Shown one piece after another: positions 42,182 to 51,758 of a stretch of DNA of 64,000 nt (positions are counted from its first letter, which is position 1; each line of letters starts with the position of its first letter). The stretch spans positions 558,001 to 622,000 of the forward strand of contig NZ_JAPDRH010000002.1 in the NCBI RefSeq assembly GCF_040706555.1. Reading direction: 5' to 3'. The stretch is from Lentisalinibacter salinarum (GTDB taxonomy: Bacteria; Pseudomonadota; Gammaproteobacteria; Steroidobacterales; Woeseiaceae). A program made the translations under genes and the position numbers. The notes beneath the pieces were generated by a model. That model saw only the letters and a program-made list of their open reading frames with translations. It did not search any database and was not told the origin of the DNA.

Positions 42182-43654
42182 TCAGTATGGCCGGCTCATA
42201 AAGCGGCCGGCGGGCTCGCCGACCACTTCGCCGTCGTGATACACGCGGCGGCCGCGCAGATACGTGCTCTTCACCCGCGCCGTCAGCTCGACGCCCTCGA
42301 AGGGCGAGTAGCCCTGCCGGGACTCCGATTCCTCGGCATGGACCGTGTACGTGTCGTTCGGGTCCACCAGCACCAGGTCGGCGTCCAGGCCCACGGCGAT
42401 GTCGCCCTTGCGGTTCAGGCCGTAGCGCCGTGCCGGGTTGAAGCTGGTGAGCTCCGCCATGTGGTTGTAGGACATGCCGCGCCGCGAGCCCTCGGTAATC
42501 AGGCCGGGCAGCAGGTATTCAGTGCCGCCGAAACCCGACTTGGCAAGGAAGATGTCGTCCGGGTTCTCCCGGCTCACCTTGAACTCCTCCTTGCAGCAGG
42601 CGTGGTCGCTCACCACCCAGTCGAGTTTGCCGTCCAGCAGCTGCTCCCAGAGGTACTCCACGTCCTCCCGCGGCCGGATGGGCGGATTCACCTTGGCGTA
42701 CTTGCCGCAGGGGGAATCCACGTCCAGCACCAGGTGGCCGATGGTCACTTCCCGGCCGAAGTCGATGTGGGGGAAGGCCTCGGCCATCTTCAGGGCGGCA
42801 TCCACCGCCTTGCGCGAACTCAGATGCAGCAGGTTGATGTTCGGCAGCTCCGTCTCGTTGGCGAGGTAGGCGGCGATGAAGATGGCGAGTCCCTCGGAGT
42901 GCGGCGGGCGCGAGGCATTGTAGGCGTGCAGACCGGTGAGCTTGCCGTCGGACTCCACCATCTTCGTGTAGGCGGCCATGATCTCGGCGGTCTCGCAGTG
43001 CAGGCTGAGGCTGATCTGGTCGGCCTTGTCGGGATAGCGCTCCATCGCGCGGCGGATACCGCGCATGACAAACTCGAAATGCGCGATATCGTACTTCTCG
43101 TCCTCGCCGATCATCAGGAAATCCGCCTGGGAGGAAGAGCGGCCGTGCAGGCCGTAGCCGCCGTAGAACATGAAGATCTTGAAAGAGGTGACGCCGTGGG
43201 TATCCACCAGGTACTCGATCTCGTCGATGTGCTCGCGCATCATCGGCGCGAGGTGATAGGCGTAGTCCACGTGGAAGCGGCCTTCGGACAGATCCAGCAC
43301 CTCCGGGAAGAATTCCCGGTAGGGTGCGCTCTTGTTCAGGTAGTACTGGCCGGTGCGCATGTAGTTCAGACTCGAGGTCACTCCGCCCATGGCCGCGGCG
43401 CGGCTCTCGCTGACGGCGTCCTCGGCCAGCGGCGAGTAGATGCCGGTGTGCATGTGGGCATCGACCACGCCCGGGAAGGCGAGCAGGTTGCCGCCGTCGA
43501 CGACCTCGCGGGCGCCGGAGGCATCGATGCCGGGAGCCAGCTGCGCAAACCTGCCGTCGCTGATCGCGACGTCCAGGGCATCCACGCGGGTGCGATTGGG
43601 GCGCACGACGCGCACGTCCTTGATCAGGAGGTCGTAGGGGGTCTGTTCACTCAT
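42182..43654 (-). CDS. dihydroorotase/hydantoinase-type cyclic amidohydrolase
   Basis: A 490-residue binuclear metal amidohydrolase. The ATG at 43654 is preferred over the GTG at 43660 because GAGGAG sits 5 nt upstream. The metal ligands are in place: H67 and H69 (DAHMH), the probable carboxylated lysine K159 (SFKIFMFYGG), H219 (SLHCE), H277 (LLHLSS) and D350 (SDHACC). KVNPPIR (321-327) is the substrate-binding motif shared by dihydroorotases, hydantoinases and allantoinases. No pyrimidine-synthesis genes are adjacent, so a catabolic cyclic-amide substrate is likely. An inverted repeat upstream may bind a regulator. Confidence 0.87.
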   Translation of the reverse strand: MSEQTPYDLLIKDVRVVRPNRTRVDALDVAISDGRFAQLAPGIDASGAREVVDGGNLLAFPGVVDAHMHTGIYSPLAEDAVSESRAAAMGGVTSSLNYMRTGQYYLNKSAPYREFFPEVLDLSEGRFHVDYAYHLAPMMREHIDEIEYLVDTHGVTSFKIFMFYGGYGLHGRSSSQADFLMIGEDEKYDIAHFEFVMRGIRRAMERYPDKADQISLSLHCETAEIMAAYTKMVESDGKLTGLHAYNASRPPHSEGLAIFIAAYLANETELPNINLLHLSSRKAVDAALKMAEAFPHIDFGREVTIGHLVLDVDSPCGKYAKVNPPIRPREDVEYLWEQLLDGKLDWVVSDHACCKEEFKVSRENPDDIFLAKSGFGGTEYLLPGLITEGSRRGMSYNHMAELTSFNPARRYGLNRKGDIAVGLDADLVLVDPNDTYTVHAEESESRQGYSPFEGVELTARVKSTYLRGRRVYHDGEVVGEPAGRFMSRPY

Positions 43655-43732
43655 CGTCACTCCTCGCTGGCTGTCGTCCGCGCGGCGCGAGGCTATAGCG
43701 ATAGCAATAGACCGCGCCGGCAGCCCGCAAGC

Positions 43733-43775
43733 ATACTGCAGTCGGGCGCCGAATCCGACTGCACTGTGGCAGTAT
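43733..43775. promoter_or_regulatory. nested inverted repeats in the amidohydrolase/M23 divergent region
   Basis: TGCAGTCGG (43737-43745) and CCGACTGCA (43755-43763) form a perfect 9-bp inverted repeat with a 9-nt spacer. A second pair, ATACTGC (43733-43739) and GCAGTAT (43769-43775), encloses it. Possible operator of a dimeric regulator; no regulator gene is adjacent. Confidence 0.45.
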
Positions 43776-43842
43776 CACAGCGGTATCATCGGGCCGCCCC
43801 GCCGCGCGAACTCCGGGCCGGGCACGAGGTCTGCAGCCGATC

Positions 43843-44673
43843 ATGAGATCCGTTTTCACAATCGTCGTCATGGCACTATTGCTCTCCGCGTCAGGCGCTG
43901 CCGCCAGTGCGGGCGACTGCGACGGCGAATGGATCTGCGTGGAGGTGGACGAGTCTCCGGCCGGCCTGGTGCTGTCCGGGCGCAACCTCACCGAGTTCCC
44001 GCTGACGCTGACGGTGCGGGTGCGCGGCCGGGGCCTGGCGCCGGCGGCCCGGACGGTGACCCGGACCCTGGACGGCGGCGACCTCGCCGAGCTGCTGCGC
44101 ATGCCGGCGCAAGGCGGCGCCCGCTATCGCTACCGCTACTGGTACGACTGGACGGTGGGGGATCAGCGCGCGCAGCACGACGACACCCACCTCTACCGGC
44201 TGCCCTATGCTCGCGGCGAGAGCTATCCCGTGCTGCAGGGCTACGGCTCGAGCTTCAGCCACACCGGACTGGAGCTTTATGCCGTGGACTTCGACATGCC
44301 GGAAGGGACGCCCGTGCACGCGGCCCGCGGCGGCGTCGTGGCACGGGTCGAGGAATCCCACGACATCGGCTGCTGGGAGGAAGGCTGCGGCCGCTACGCC
44401 AACTACATCGTGATCCTGCACGACGACGGCACCACGGGCGAGTACTACCACCTGCACCGCGACGGCGCCCTGGTGGCAGCCGGCGACCGGGTTGAGGCCG
44501 GAGACCGCATCGGGCTGTCGGGAAACACCGGCCACACGACCATGCCGCACCTGCATTTCGCCGTCTACCGGGCGGGCGCCTGGGGCCGCACCCAGTCGCT
44601 GCCCGTGCGCTTCGCCCACCGCGACGGCATCAGCGAGCGCCCGCGCCGCGGTCAGCGGCTGGTGGCGCAGTGA
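43843..44673 (+). CDS. exported M23 (LytM) family metallopeptidase
   Basis: A 276-residue protein with a signal peptide (MRSVFTIVVMALLLSASGAA). A beta-rich N-terminal domain precedes the LytM domain (about 140-260) with zinc ligands in SHTGLELYAVDFDM (H and D) and PHLHFAV, and the catalytic YYHLH. All M23 residues appear intact, so it should cut peptide bonds in peptidoglycan cross-links. Two extra Cys (GCWEEGC) may form a disulfide. The M48 gene follows 50 nt later on the same strand. Confidence 0.9.
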   Translation: MRSVFTIVVMALLLSASGAAASAGDCDGEWICVEVDESPAGLVLSGRNLTEFPLTLTVRVRGRGLAPAARTVTRTLDGGDLAELLRMPAQGGARYRYRYWYDWTVGDQRAQHDDTHLYRLPYARGESYPVLQGYGSSFSHTGLELYAVDFDMPEGTPVHAARGGVVARVEESHDIGCWEEGCGRYANYIVILHDDGTTGEYYHLHRDGALVAAGDRVEAGDRIGLSGNTGHTTMPHLHFAVYRAGAWGRTQSLPVRFAHRDGISERPRRGQRLVAQ

Positions 44674-44723
44674 AGATGCGCCGGGCCGGGCAACGAACCC
44701 CCGCCTTCGGTTATCCTGAGGGC

Positions 44724-46316
44724 ATGAGTACAGCGACTGTCACGGCACGTTCCGCCCGCCCCGGTCGGGCACGGGCCGGCACGCTCGCGCCGCTCTGGCT
44801 GCTGGCGGCGCTCGCGCTGCTCACGAGCGGCTGTGCGGTCAACCCGGTCACTGGCGAGCGCGAGATCCGGCTCGTCTCCGAAGCCCAGGAAGTCGCTCTG
44901 GGCGAGCAGAATTACCTGCCGATGCGCCAGTCCCAGGGCGGCGACTACGTCCTCGACCCGGCACTCGAGGACTACGTGCAGCAGGTCGGCCAGCGTCTCG
45001 CCGCGGTCAGCGACCGGCCGCTGCCCTACGAGTTCCACGTGCTGAACAACTCCGTACCGAACGCCTGGGCGCTGCCCGGCGGCAAGATCGCAATCAACCG
45101 GGGGCTGCTGACCGAACTCGAATCCGAGGCCGAACTGGCGGCGGTGCTGGGTCACGAGATCGTCCACGCGGCCGCGGGCCATTCCGCGGACGCCATGGAA
45201 CGCGCGATGGTGCTGCAGGGCGCGGTGCTGGCGACGGCGGTCGCCACCAGCGACAGCGACTACGGCCGACTGGCCACCGCGTCGGCGTCGATCGCCTCCC
45301 AGCTCATCAACCAGCGCTACAGCCGCGGCGCCGAACTGGAGTCCGACCTCTACGGCATGCGCTACATGTCGCGCGCGGGCTACGACCCCCAGGGCGCCGT
45401 GGAGCTGCAGGAGACCTTCGTGCGGCTGAACGAGCAGCGCCGCAGCGACTGGCTGAGCGGCTTGTTCGCAAGCCACCCGCCGTCGACCGCGCGGGTGGAG
45501 GCGAACCGGCAGACGGCGGCCAGCCTGCCGCCCGGCGGGGAGACCGGGGCCGCACGCTACCGCGAGATGCTCGCGACGACACGCGACGCCCTGCCCGCGT
45601 ACGAGGCCTACGATGCCGGCCGCAAGGCGCTGGCCGAGGACCAGCGCGGCGTCGCCCTCGAGAAGGCCGACGAGGCCATCCGCATCGCGCCCGGGGAGGG
45701 CCACTTCTACGCGCTGCGGGGCGACGTGTACCTGCTGGACGAGGACTACGACCGCGCCCGCAGCGAGTACACCCTGGCGCTCGAGCGCAACGACGGCTTC
45801 TTCTACTACTACCTGAAGCGGGGCCTGGCGGCCGAGCGGCTGGGCGACGATGCCGAGGCCCGCCGCGACCTCGCCGCGAGCCTCGAGCTGCTGCCGACGG
45901 CGCCGGCCTATCTCGCCCTTGGCGACATCGAGCGCCGGGCCGGCAACCGCGCGCAGGCGGTGGAGTATTACCAGAAGGCCAGCGGCGAACAGGGCGAGGT
46001 CGGAGCACGCGCCCAGGCCGCACTGATGCGCCTCGATCTGGGCCAGAATCCCGAGGCCTACCTGCGCAGCCGGACCGGACTCGGCGACGGCGGGCGGCTG
46101 CTGCTGCAGATCGACAACCCGACCCGCGTCGGCGTCACCGACGTGGTGGTCGCCATCCGCTATCTGACCGGCTCCGGCAGCGTCTCCGAGACCCGCCGCC
46201 GGCTCTCCGGCGTACTCGAGCCCGGCAACAGCGTGCGCCTCGACACGGGCCTCGGACCGTTCACGTCGCCGGACCAGTACGAGGTCCGTATCATCGACGC
46301 CGCGGTCGCCCGGTGA
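44724..46316 (+). CDS. M48-family metalloprotease lipoprotein with TPRs (BepA-like)
   Basis: A 530-residue protein. The ATG at 44724 is chosen because a lipoprotein signal follows (lipobox TSGC, Cys at about 37). The zinc motif HEIVH is at residues 144-148, and the third ligand is in GAELESDLYG. A TPR region covers about residues 295-430, as in BepA (YfgC), which handles outer-membrane assembly and LptD quality control. It has a C-terminal extension of about 80 residues after the TPRs not found in BepA. A protease/chaperone for envelope proteins is the likely role. Confidence 0.88.
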   Translation: MSTATVTARSARPGRARAGTLAPLWLLAALALLTSGCAVNPVTGEREIRLVSEAQEVALGEQNYLPMRQSQGGDYVLDPALEDYVQQVGQRLAAVSDRPLPYEFHVLNNSVPNAWALPGGKIAINRGLLTELESEAELAAVLGHEIVHAAAGHSADAMERAMVLQGAVLATAVATSDSDYGRLATASASIASQLINQRYSRGAELESDLYGMRYMSRAGYDPQGAVELQETFVRLNEQRRSDWLSGLFASHPPSTARVEANRQTAASLPPGGETGAARYREMLATTRDALPAYEAYDAGRKALAEDQRGVALEKADEAIRIAPGEGHFYALRGDVYLLDEDYDRARSEYTLALERNDGFFYYYLKRGLAAERLGDDAEARRDLAASLELLPTAPAYLALGDIERRAGNRAQAVEYYQKASGEQGEVGARAQAALMRLDLGQNPEAYLRSRTGLGDGGRLLLQIDNPTRVGVTDVVVAIRYLTGSGSVSETRRRLSGVLEPGNSVRLDTGLGPFTSPDQYEVRIIDAAVAR

Positions 46317-46395
46317 TCCCCGGCGACGCCACCTCCCGACCCTTGATCGCGCACCTGCCGGACGCATATCCGCCGTACAGCCACAGGAGAGAGCC

Positions 46396-47049
46396 ATGTT
46401 CGGTCTGAACAAGAAGACGTCCCTGCCGTCGGCGGAAGAGGCCCTGCCCGGCCGCGACACGCCGATGCCGGTACCCGAGCGTCACTTCGTGCTGGACGCA
46501 CCGCTCAAGCCGCCTTTCCCGGAGGGGTACCGGCAGGCCGTATTCGGCCTCGGCTGCTTCTGGGGTGCCGAGCGGCAGTTCTGGCAACAGTCGGGCGTCT
46601 ACACCACCGCCGTGGGCTACGCCGGCGGCCGCACGCCCAACCCGGACTATCGCGAGGTCTGCAGCGGCATGACCGGCCACACCGAGGCGGTGCTGGTGGT
46701 CTACGACCCCGCCCGGATCACCTACGACGATCTGCTGCGGGTCTTCTGGGAATCCCACGACCCGACCCAGGGCATGCGCCAGGGCAACGACGTCGGCACC
46801 CAGTATCGTTCGGCCATCTACGTCTTCGATGCGGACCAGAAGGCGGCGGCCGAGGCCTCCCGCGATGCCTACGCGCAGGTCCTGGCCGATGCCGGCTACG
46901 GCGCCATCACCACCGAGATCGCCGACTCCGGCCCGTTCTATTACGCCGAGGACTATCACCAGCAGTACCTGGCGAAGAACCCGGGCGGCTATTGCGGTCT
47001 CGGCGGCACCGGCGTGAGCTGCCCCGCCGGCGTCGCGGCCGCCGGCTGA
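46396..47049 (+). CDS. msrA: peptide-methionine (S)-S-oxide reductase MsrA
   Basis: A 217-residue MsrA with catalytic C54 in the signature GCFWGAER. The conserved TTAVGYAGGRTPNPDYREVC and the WESHDPTQGMRQGNDVGTQY segments follow. A C-terminal Cys pair region (GGYCGLGGTGVSCP) fits the resolving cysteines. It repairs oxidised methionine in proteins. The first 40 residues extend beyond the catalytic core, as in the longer E. coli form. AGGAGAG precedes the ATG. Confidence 0.95.
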   Translation: MFGLNKKTSLPSAEEALPGRDTPMPVPERHFVLDAPLKPPFPEGYRQAVFGLGCFWGAERQFWQQSGVYTTAVGYAGGRTPNPDYREVCSGMTGHTEAVLVVYDPARITYDDLLRVFWESHDPTQGMRQGNDVGTQYRSAIYVFDADQKAAAEASRDAYAQVLADAGYGAITTEIADSGPFYYAEDYHQQYLAKNPGGYCGLGGTGVSCPAGVAAAG

Positions 47050-47052
47050 AAC

Positions 47053-48453
47053 TCAGCTCCCGCCGCCGGCCGCCAGGCGCAGGGCCGCGGCCGCATCCAG
47101 GCGGCCGTGGCCGTGGGTGGAGCGGCGCCCGCCGTCGAGCGGCACCGCGCTCTCCTCCAGGACCCTGCGCAGGCATGCCGCCGGCAGGTCGGGATGCAGC
47201 GACAACACCAGCGCCGCCGCGGCGGAAACGAACGGCGCGGCGGCCGAGGTGCCGCTGAACGCGTCGTACACCAGGGTGGGCGAAAAACCCCGTCGGCCGC
47301 GCAGGTCGGTGGTGAGTATCGAGACGCCGGGTGCCAGCAGCGAGAGATTCCGGCCGTGACTGCTGCCCCACCAGTGCTCGCCGTCCCGGGAGCTGCGGGT
47401 CTTGCGCCGGTCCCAGGGATTCGACGCACCCACCGCCAGCACCTCGGGCAGCGTGGCCGGATAGTCCAGGGTGGACTGACTGTTGCCGGCCGCGGCCACG
47501 ATCAGGCAGCCGCGACCGCGGCGGCCGGTCCGCGCGGCCCGTTCCAGCGCGCCCGTGATGGCATCCGCCGGCGGGCCGCCGCCCCAGGACAGGTTCAGGA
47601 TGTCCGCGCGGCTCTCCCCGACGCACCAGTCCACGGCCTCGGCGGTGTCGAAATCGTCGGACAGCCAGTAACCGTGCGCGCCGCCGCGGGCGATGCGTGC
47701 GGCAACCAGTGAGACGCCCGGCGCGAGACCCGTCGCACGGGGCCCGTCGGCGGCCACGATGCCCGCCACCGCGGTGCCGTGGGCGTCGTCGCCGGCGGGA
47801 CGCCCGTAGCGATCGTCGGCCACGAAGTCCCGTTCGGCGGCCGCCGCCGGGCGCAGGTACGGGTGGGCCAGTTCGACGCCATCGTCCAGGATGGCGACCC
47901 GCACCCGGCGGCGTCCGGTGGTGAGCGCCCAGGCCGCCTCGGCCCCGACGTCGGCGCCGGCAATGCCCACATCACCGGCGTTGTCCAGCGCCCACTGCCC
48001 GTCCGCCAGCGCCGGTCCGGCTTCGGCAGCAACCGGCGGCGGCCGGTACAGCCGCAGGAAATTGGGATGCGCGACCGCGACGTTGCCACGGCGATAGAGC
48101 CGCCGCGCCGCGTCGGCTGCATGGCGCAGCCGGCCGATGCCGGTCGCATCGCACACCGCGCGCAGCAGCACGCGGCCGTGGCGGCCTTCACGGATGACCT
48201 CCAGCGACAGCCGCCGACACGCCCAGTCGACCTCGGCGGCGCCGGCACCCTCCACCACCGGCGTCTCGGTCGGCACCGCCAGGGGTGCGCCGGCCGCCGG
48301 CCGCGTCACGTACAGCGGCAGATCGGGGAAGCCGGCGAACAGCGGTCCGACCCGGGCGGCCGGGGCCACCAGCGCGTCACGCACGGCCCTGCCGCCCGCC
48401 TCTACGGAGACGGCCAGCGCCCGCCGGTGGCTGAAGTACGAGAGCCGGTGCAT
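47053..48453 (-). CDS. S8-family serine peptidase (subtilase)
   Basis: A 466-residue subtilase with all catalytic residues: D190 (VAILDDGVELAHP), H225 (DDAHGTAVAG), oxyanion N324 (AAAGNS) and S403 (FSGTSAAAPFV). The first 170 residues form a proregion-like domain ending in a repeated beta structure (VAVAHPNFLRLYRPP). No signal peptide is visible, so the enzyme may be cytosolic or exported by another route. GGGGGGGAG before the ATG is a very strong ribosome-binding site. A second, disrupted subtilase gene lies at 53830-55475. Confidence 0.9.
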   Translation of the reverse strand: MHRLSYFSHRRALAVSVEAGGRAVRDALVAPAARVGPLFAGFPDLPLYVTRPAAGAPLAVPTETPVVEGAGAAEVDWACRRLSLEVIREGRHGRVLLRAVCDATGIGRLRHAADAARRLYRRGNVAVAHPNFLRLYRPPPVAAEAGPALADGQWALDNAGDVGIAGADVGAEAAWALTTGRRRVRVAILDDGVELAHPYLRPAAAAERDFVADDRYGRPAGDDAHGTAVAGIVAADGPRATGLAPGVSLVAARIARGGAHGYWLSDDFDTAEAVDWCVGESRADILNLSWGGGPPADAITGALERAARTGRRGRGCLIVAAAGNSQSTLDYPATLPEVLAVGASNPWDRRKTRSSRDGEHWWGSSHGRNLSLLAPGVSILTTDLRGRRGFSPTLVYDAFSGTSAAAPFVSAAAALVLSLHPDLPAACLRRVLEESAVPLDGGRRSTHGHGRLDAAAALRLAAGGGS

Positions 48454-48528
48454 GACTCCCCCCCCGCTATTGACGACTATTGGCCGGGCTCCATGTTAGC
48501 CCGCACCGGCGTGCCGGAGTATGGAGTA

Positions 48529-49077
48529 TCAGTCGCCGTCGCCGGTGACGGCCTCCGGCCAGCGTTGAGGCACCTCGCGCAGCTCGGACAGGTCGTAGCC
48601 CTCGGTTTCCAGGAACGACAGGATGCGGCGGTACTCGTCATCGGGGATCCGCGGCTCCCTCGCCATGATCCAGACGTAGTCGCGGGCGTTGCGTCCGATC
48701 ACCGTCGTCTCGTAGCCCTCGTCCAGCCAGACGATCAGGAACTCCGCCTTGAAAGGCCAGAGGAACTGCATGCCCCAGACCGCGTTGCTCGGGTCGTCCC
48801 GCACGAAACCGGTCGGCGTGTAGACCTTCAGGGGACCGTCGAAGCCGCCGTTGCGGAAACGGAAGGTGGTGGCGATGGTCTCGTCGTCGTTCAGCTCGTA
48901 GGACTCGATGGCGTTGTAGGCCTCGTCCTCCAGGAAGGTGGGGATGTGTGCGATGACGTACCAGTCGCCCATGTAGCGGGGCAGGTCGACCTCGTCGACG
49001 ACGTGGATCGGGTCTTCGGGGGTGGTGGCGCATCCGGCGAGGGAGGCGCACAGCAGAACGGCGAGCAGTCTCTTCAC
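48529..49077 (-). CDS. lipocalin-family lipoprotein (Blc-like)
   Basis: A 182-residue lipocalin. The GTG at 49077 has GGAG 5 nt upstream and begins a lipoprotein signal (lipobox LAGC). The lipocalin motif around the first strand reads LPRYMGDWYVIAHIPTFLED (GxW). Later strands include WPFKAEFLIVWLDEGYETTV and the family motif RNARDYVWIMAREP. Bacterial lipocalins bind lipids such as lysophospholipids in the outer membrane. It is transcribed away from folE. Confidence 0.88.
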   Translation of the reverse strand: MKRLLAVLLCASLAGCATTPEDPIHVVDEVDLPRYMGDWYVIAHIPTFLEDEAYNAIESYELNDDETIATTFRFRNGGFDGPLKVYTPTGFVRDDPSNAVWGMQFLWPFKAEFLIVWLDEGYETTVIGRNARDYVWIMAREPRIPDDEYRRILSFLETEGYDLSELREVPQRWPEAVTGDGD

Positions 49078-49172
49078 GTCGGCTCCATAACGGCTTCGAT
49101 GCGACTTGTATTCGATCTGTCGAGGACCGCGGATGCAGCGCCGGATGCCGCTATCGGGCCCGTTCCGGTAGT

Positions 49173-49817
49173 ATGTCGCGAGCACCGACCAGGGAGATTC
49201 GGACATTGGCGAACAAGAAGACCGGCGCAAAGAAGAAGGCGCGGCGCAGGCCCGGCCGCCGTCAGGCCGAGGAGGCCATCCGTACGCTGCTGTTGTGGGC
49301 GGGCGAGGATCCGGACCGAGAAGGCCTGCTCGATACACCCGCGCGCGTGGCCCGCGCCTACGAGGACTGGTTCTCGGGTTACCGGGAGGACCCGGTTCGC
49401 TTCCTGAAGCGCACGTTCCAGGAGGTGGAGGGTTACGACGAGATGATCGTGTTGCGCGACATCACCTTCGAGTCCCACTGCGAGCATCACATGGCGCCGA
49501 TCATCGGCCGCGCGCACGTCGGCTATCTGCCCACCAACAAGGTGGTGGGCATCAGCAAGCTGGCCCGGGTGGTGGAGGCCTTCGCCCGCCGCTTCCAGGT
49601 GCAGGAGAAGATGACCGCCCAGATCGCCAATACCATCCAGGACGTGCTGAAGCCGAAGGGCGTCGGCGTGGTCATCGAGGCCGAACACCAGTGCATGACC
49701 ACCCGCGGCATCCACAAGACCGGCGTGTCGATGGTTACGAGTCAGATGCTCGGCACCATCCGCGAGGACGCCCGCACCCGCGCCGAATTCCTGCGTATGA
49801 TCGACCACGGCAGCTGA
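49173..49817 (+). CDS. folE: GTP cyclohydrolase I (FolE)
   Basis: A homodecameric-type GTP cyclohydrolase of about 203-214 residues. The zinc and substrate motifs are SHCEHHMAPIIGRAHVGYLP and EAEHQCMTTRG; KLARVVEAFARRFQVQE is the conserved central helix. It makes dihydroneopterin triphosphate, the first step of folate and related pterin synthesis. The ATG at 49173 gives 214 residues but has no Shine-Dalgarno; a TTG at 49206 preceded by GGGAG would start MANKKTG and is a likely alternative. No other folate genes are adjacent. Confidence 0.93.
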   Translation: MSRAPTREIRTLANKKTGAKKKARRRPGRRQAEEAIRTLLLWAGEDPDREGLLDTPARVARAYEDWFSGYREDPVRFLKRTFQEVEGYDEMIVLRDITFESHCEHHMAPIIGRAHVGYLPTNKVVGISKLARVVEAFARRFQVQEKMTAQIANTIQDVLKPKGVGVVIEAEHQCMTTRGIHKTGVSMVTSQMLGTIREDARTRAEFLRMIDHGS

Positions 49818-49863
49818 TCCCGACCCGGCCGCCGGCAGGCGGCGGCCCGGCAGCGACGCGACA

Positions 49864-51060
49864 TTGAGCGAAATCGGTCCCCGCAAGCTGATCGTGCTGC
49901 TGGCGGCGGCGACCGCCATGGGGCCGCTCGCCATGCAGATCTATCTGCCGGCGCTGCCCGCGGTGCAGTCGGCTTTCGGCACCTCGCTGGCGCTGACCCA
50001 GCTCACGTTCAGCGCCTTCGTCTTCGCCATCGGCCCCGCCCAGCTCCTCTACGGACCGCTGGCTGACCGCTGGGGACGGAGGCCGGCGCTGATCGCAGGC
50101 CTCATGCTCTGTTTCGCCGGCAGCGTCGCCTGCTACCTGGCTCCCGATATCTACTGGCTGATCGGCGCGCGGATGGTGCAGGCCGTGGGCGGCGCCGCCG
50201 GCCTGGTGATCGCCCGCGCCATCCTGAGTGATCGCTACGGCACCGACGAGATGGCCGGCCGGCTCGCCACCCTGGTGATGGTCATGGTGGTGGCGCCGAC
50301 GCTGGCGCCCCTGGCGGGCGGCTACCTCACCGACTGGTACGGCTGGCGCAGCCTGTTCCTGGTGGTGAGCGTGCTGGGGCTGCTGGTGACTGCCGCGGTG
50401 CTGCGCTGGTTGCCGGAGACGCTGCCGGACGACGACGGCGGAGAGCGGGAGTCGCTCGGGGCGGGGGTGAAACGTCTGATGGGCAAGCCGCTGTTCCACG
50501 CCTACACCGCCCAGGCGGTGCTGTCGGTGGGAATGTTCTACGTCTTCATCTCCACCGCGCCCTACCTGATGGAGTCAGTCATGGGTCGGCCGGCCCGGGA
50601 GTACGGCTTCTGGTTCCTGCTGCTGGCCGGCGGCTATACGCTGGGAAACCTCACCTCGACGCGCTATTCGCACCGACTCGGCGTCGACGGCATGATCCTG
50701 CGCGGCAGTCTCGTCGCCGCCGTGGGCACGCTGGCCATGGTGAGCCTGACCGGCGCCGGCTGGTGGGCGCCGATGGCGCTGTTCCTGCCGATGACGGTGG
50801 TGACCTACTCGAGCGGCCTCGCCGCGCCCAACGCCCAGACCGGCGCCGTGCGCCAGGCGCCACGGCGGGCCGGCACGGCCTCGAGTCTGCTCGGCTTCAC
50901 CCAGCAGACGGTGGGCGCACTGCTGGTCCAGTTCGTCTCGATGCTGGATAACGATTCGCCGGTCACGCTGGCGGTGTTTCTGCTGGTGCTCGGCCTGCTC
51001 TCGGTGCTCTGCGCACTGGCCATCCGCGCACTCGGCGCGCGCGCCGCGCAGACCGTCTGA
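49864..51060 (+). CDS. Bcr/CflA-family multidrug MFS exporter
   Basis: A 398-residue, twelve-helix major-facilitator protein. The Bcr/CflA signature is clear in MQIYLPALPAVQSAFGTSLA and in the loop GPLADRWGRRPALIAGL. Helix 4-5 reads ARMVQAVGGAAGLVIARAIL. A TTG at 49864 is the only start upstream of the first helix. It follows folE by 46 nt and may share its promoter. Typical substrates are drugs such as bicyclomycin, or sulfur compounds; the actual one is unknown. Confidence 0.9.
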   Translation: MSEIGPRKLIVLLAAATAMGPLAMQIYLPALPAVQSAFGTSLALTQLTFSAFVFAIGPAQLLYGPLADRWGRRPALIAGLMLCFAGSVACYLAPDIYWLIGARMVQAVGGAAGLVIARAILSDRYGTDEMAGRLATLVMVMVVAPTLAPLAGGYLTDWYGWRSLFLVVSVLGLLVTAAVLRWLPETLPDDDGGERESLGAGVKRLMGKPLFHAYTAQAVLSVGMFYVFISTAPYLMESVMGRPAREYGFWFLLLAGGYTLGNLTSTRYSHRLGVDGMILRGSLVAAVGTLAMVSLTGAGWWAPMALFLPMTVVTYSSGLAAPNAQTGAVRQAPRRAGTASSLLGFTQQTVGALLVQFVSMLDNDSPVTLAVFLLVLGLLSVLCALAIRALGARAAQTV

Positions 51061-51063
51061 GAA

Positions 51064-51672
51064 TCAGCCCGCCTTCAGCGCATGCGCCTCCACGCTGTCG
51101 GCGCTCTGGGCGGGCCGACGCACGTCGGCGAGGTCGGGCCGGCTGTCGATGAAGGCCTGGTAGCCGTACTTGCGAATCAGCGCCACCTCCGAGTCGTGTA
51201 CGGGATAGAGCTGCAGCACGCGTACCCTGCGCTCCCCGATCTCGAGCCGCTCACCCGCCAGGCCGAACAGGGAAGGATTGTGGACGAGGAAGGCGCGCAT
51301 CGGGCTCGAGCGGCTGATCTCGTCGCTGACCGAGACCGTGTCGCCGACCTTGAAGGCGCCGCGGCCCCGGTAGCGCTCCGCGATCACGCCGATGGCACGG
51401 GCCCAGGCGGCGTTGGGACTCTTCACAGAGATCATCAGCTCGGGACGCTCGTCCCCCGCCGCAGGCTCCACGCTGGACATGCCGACCGTGAAGGCCGTCA
51501 GGTGGTCCGCCACCGGGAACTCCAGATAACTCGCCACCAGCACCGGAGGCCCATCGTCGGCCGCCGGGATATAGGTCAGGTTTGCCCTGCTGCCGCAGCG
51601 CTCGTTGAGATAGTCGAGGAAGAGCTCCTCGGCGGACTTCCAGAACTGCAGTCCCCGGTTGATGACAGGCAT
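51064..51672 (-). CDS. suppressor-of-fused (SUFU)-like domain protein
   Basis: A 202-residue soluble protein. The segment ELMISVKSPNAAWARAIGVI and the later AFLVHNPSLFGLAGERLEIG plus VRVLQLYPVHDSEVALIRKY resemble the bacterial SUFU domain, which is often found in immunity proteins of polymorphic toxin systems. I see no toxin gene nearby, so an immunity role is not supported here. The identification rests on pattern memory and is moderate. Three tandem 13-bp repeats lie about 90 nt upstream of its start. Confidence 0.6.
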   Translation of the reverse strand: MPVINRGLQFWKSAEELFLDYLNERCGSRANLTYIPAADDGPPVLVASYLEFPVADHLTAFTVGMSSVEPAAGDERPELMISVKSPNAAWARAIGVIAERYRGRGAFKVGDTVSVSDEISRSSPMRAFLVHNPSLFGLAGERLEIGERRVRVLQLYPVHDSEVALIRKYGYQAFIDSRPDLADVRRPAQSADSVEAHALKAG

Positions 51673-51758
51673 GTCGCACGCTCCTTGTCGGTTGATGGCC
51701 GGCCGCGCCGTCCTCGCGCATCAGCTTCGCAAATCCGTCCAGGTCCGTCCGACTATGG

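Noticed and set aside
51064..51672. Toxin-immunity locus around the SUFU-like protein
   Set aside because: No toxin-like or secretion-related gene is adjacent, so an immunity role is not claimed.
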